NCBI GenBank assembly: GCA_020849195.1
Contig: JADLGT010000024.1
Coordinates: forward strand, 1 to 5,050
Direction: 5' to 3'
From: Bacteroidia bacterium
Lineage (GTDB): Bacteria; Bacteroidota; Bacteroidia; JABDFU01
DNA: 5,050 nucleotides
Notes under the pieces: generated by a model
Seen by the model: the letters and a program-made list of their open reading frames with translations, nothing else
Database searches by the model: none
Told to the model about the DNA's origin: nothing
Program-made: the position numbers and the translations under genes
Part shown: positions 4,195 to 5,050 of the stretch, piece by piece
Layout: the number at the start of each line of letters is the position of its first letter
How positions within the stretch are numbered: the stretch's first letter is position 1

Positions 4195-5050
4195 ATGCCT
4201 AAAGTAACCATAGACGGACATACCATAGAAGTGCCTGATGGCACCACTATACTGGAGGCTGCCCGAAAAATAGGAGGCGACATTGTTCCGCCTGCCATGT
4301 GTTATTATTCTAAATTAAACGCAACAGGCGGGTTTTGTCGCACTTGTATTGTTAAAGTAAGTAAAGGGTCTGATAAAGATCCGCGCCCTATGCCAAAGCC
4401 GGTTGCCTCGTGCCGCACAACAGTAATGGACGGAATGGAAGTGCAAAATATTACCTCGCCCGATTTGCTTGAAGCGCGCGCCGGAGTGGTTGAATTTTTA
4501 CTCGTCAACCATCCTTTAGATTGTCCGATTTGCGACCAGGCCGGCGAATGTTATTTGCAAGACCTTAGTTACGAAAACGGAGAAGCCTATACCCGTTACG
4601 AATTCCACCGCAGAGAATTTGACCCAATTGATATTGGCGACAAAATAAAATTACACATGAAGCGCTGCATCCACTGCTACCGCTGTGTGAAATTGGCCGA
4701 ACAACTTACTCCGGAGCGTTATCATGGTATGCTATTTCGCGGCGATCATTCCGAAATATCAACGTACATTCAACATGCCGTTGACAACGAATTTTCGGGT
4801 AATATGATCGACGTGTGTCCCGTAGGAGCCCTCACCGATCGTACATTCCGTTTCAAAAGCCGTGTATGGTTTACAAATCCACAGGATGCACATCGCGATT
4901 GTAAAACCTGTGCCGGAAAAGCGCGTATATGGTTAAAAGGCGAAGAGGTGTTACGCGTTACAGCCCGCAGAGATAAATATGGCGAAGCTATCGACTGGAT
5001 TTGCAACGAGTGCCGATACGATAAAAAGAAAACAAGCGATTGGGTGATAG
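4195..5050 (+). CDS. nuoG: NADH-quinone oxidoreductase subunit G, N-terminal iron-sulfur part (3' partial)
   Basis: This is the 75-kDa-type subunit that relays electrons from N3 through N1b, N4 and N5 toward NuoI. The frame is open from ATG at 4195 through the right edge; 285 residues are visible with no stop. Ligand sets are in order: N1b [2Fe-2S] C36, C48, C51 and C73 (CYYSKL...GFCRTC...SC); N5 with H106, C110, C113 and C119 (NHPLDCPICDQAGEC); N4 with C158, C161 and C164 (CIHCYRC) and C208 (DVCPVGAL). After these comes DCKTCAGKA (C236, C239) and ICNEC (C270, C273). The third position of a CxxCxxxC pattern is alanine, so the optional N7 cluster is probably absent or non-standard. The molybdopterin-oxidoreductase-like C-terminal domain lies beyond the window. 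The start is chosen because MPKVTIDGHTIEV is the usual ferredoxin-fold opening; it follows cassette 2 directly. Confidence 0.96.
   Translation, partial: MPKVTIDGHTIEVPDGTTILEAARKIGGDIVPPAMCYYSKLNATGGFCRTCIVKVSKGSDKDPRPMPKPVASCRTTVMDGMEVQNITSPDLLEARAGVVEFLLVNHPLDCPICDQAGECYLQDLSYENGEAYTRYEFHRREFDPIDIGDKIKLHMKRCIHCYRCVKLAEQLTPERYHGMLFRGDHSEISTYIQHAVDNEFSGNMIDVCPVGALTDRTFRFKSRVWFTNPQDAHRDCKTCAGKARIWLKGEEVLRVTARRDKYGEAIDWICNECRYDKKKTSDWVI

Noticed and set aside
4095..5006. Minus-strand frames opposite the end of cassette 2 and nuoG (4095-4298, 4305-4508, 4770-5006)
   Set aside because: NuoG runs open across the whole stretch with all of its N1b, N5 and N4 ligands in order, so these are shadows.

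Overview
The window is a stretch of a complex I (NADH:quinone oxidoreductase) operon, all on the + strand, in the order nuoD (5' end cut by the window) - nuoE - nuoF - nuoG (3' end cut by the window). All four subunits are recognisable from cofactor motifs. Separate nuoD and nuoE genes, the wording of the NuoD C-terminus (FRRPCFIYYQAY, ending AGELDA), weak or absent Shine-Dalgarno sequences and the two accessory families present suggest a member of Bacteroidota. This is inference from pattern memory, not a database result.

Two small AT-rich foreign-looking cassettes interrupt the operon at successive gene junctions, without breaking any nuo reading frame. Cassette 1 (about 1681-2360, between nuoE and nuoF) carries a 143-residue GxxExxY-family protein with a PD-(D/E)xK-like motif set. 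It is bracketed by 30-bp inverted repeats matching at 27 of 30 positions. Cassette 2 (about 3690-4184, between nuoF and nuoG) carries a four-helix-bundle protein of the family also encoded in 23S rRNA intervening sequences (S23/TIGR02436 type). It is bracketed by a different inverted repeat (GTTCGAGGTTC plus GTTCGAAG). Its gene has one frameshift at about 4025-4027; the second half is intact in the next frame and ends in the right repeat.

The most unusual structure is at the edges of cassette 1. Both junctions are tandemly duplicated. On the left a 105-bp unit (1653-1757, 1758-1862; one mismatch) spans the nuoE tail, the inverted repeat and the first codons of the GxxExxY gene. On the right a 79-bp unit (2228-2306, 2307-2385; three mismatches) spans the GxxExxY tail, the inverted repeat and the first codons of nuoF. 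Each duplication creates a small chimeric reading frame (1716-1817 and 2275-2331). The repeats also appear to supply gene signals: the nuoE stop overlaps the left repeat, and the only usable nuoF start is a GTG inside the right repeat.

Together, NuoE and NuoF (N1a, FMN/NADH site, N3) and NuoG (N1b, N4, N5) form the electron-input arm, and NuoD lies at the quinone end of the peripheral arm. The cassette proteins have no expected role in complex I. The window reads as an essential respiratory operon colonised twice by small inverted-repeat cassettes that respect gene boundaries. No tRNA, rRNA, CRISPR, transposase or clear intrinsic terminator was seen, and no stretch over 300 bases lacks a gene.
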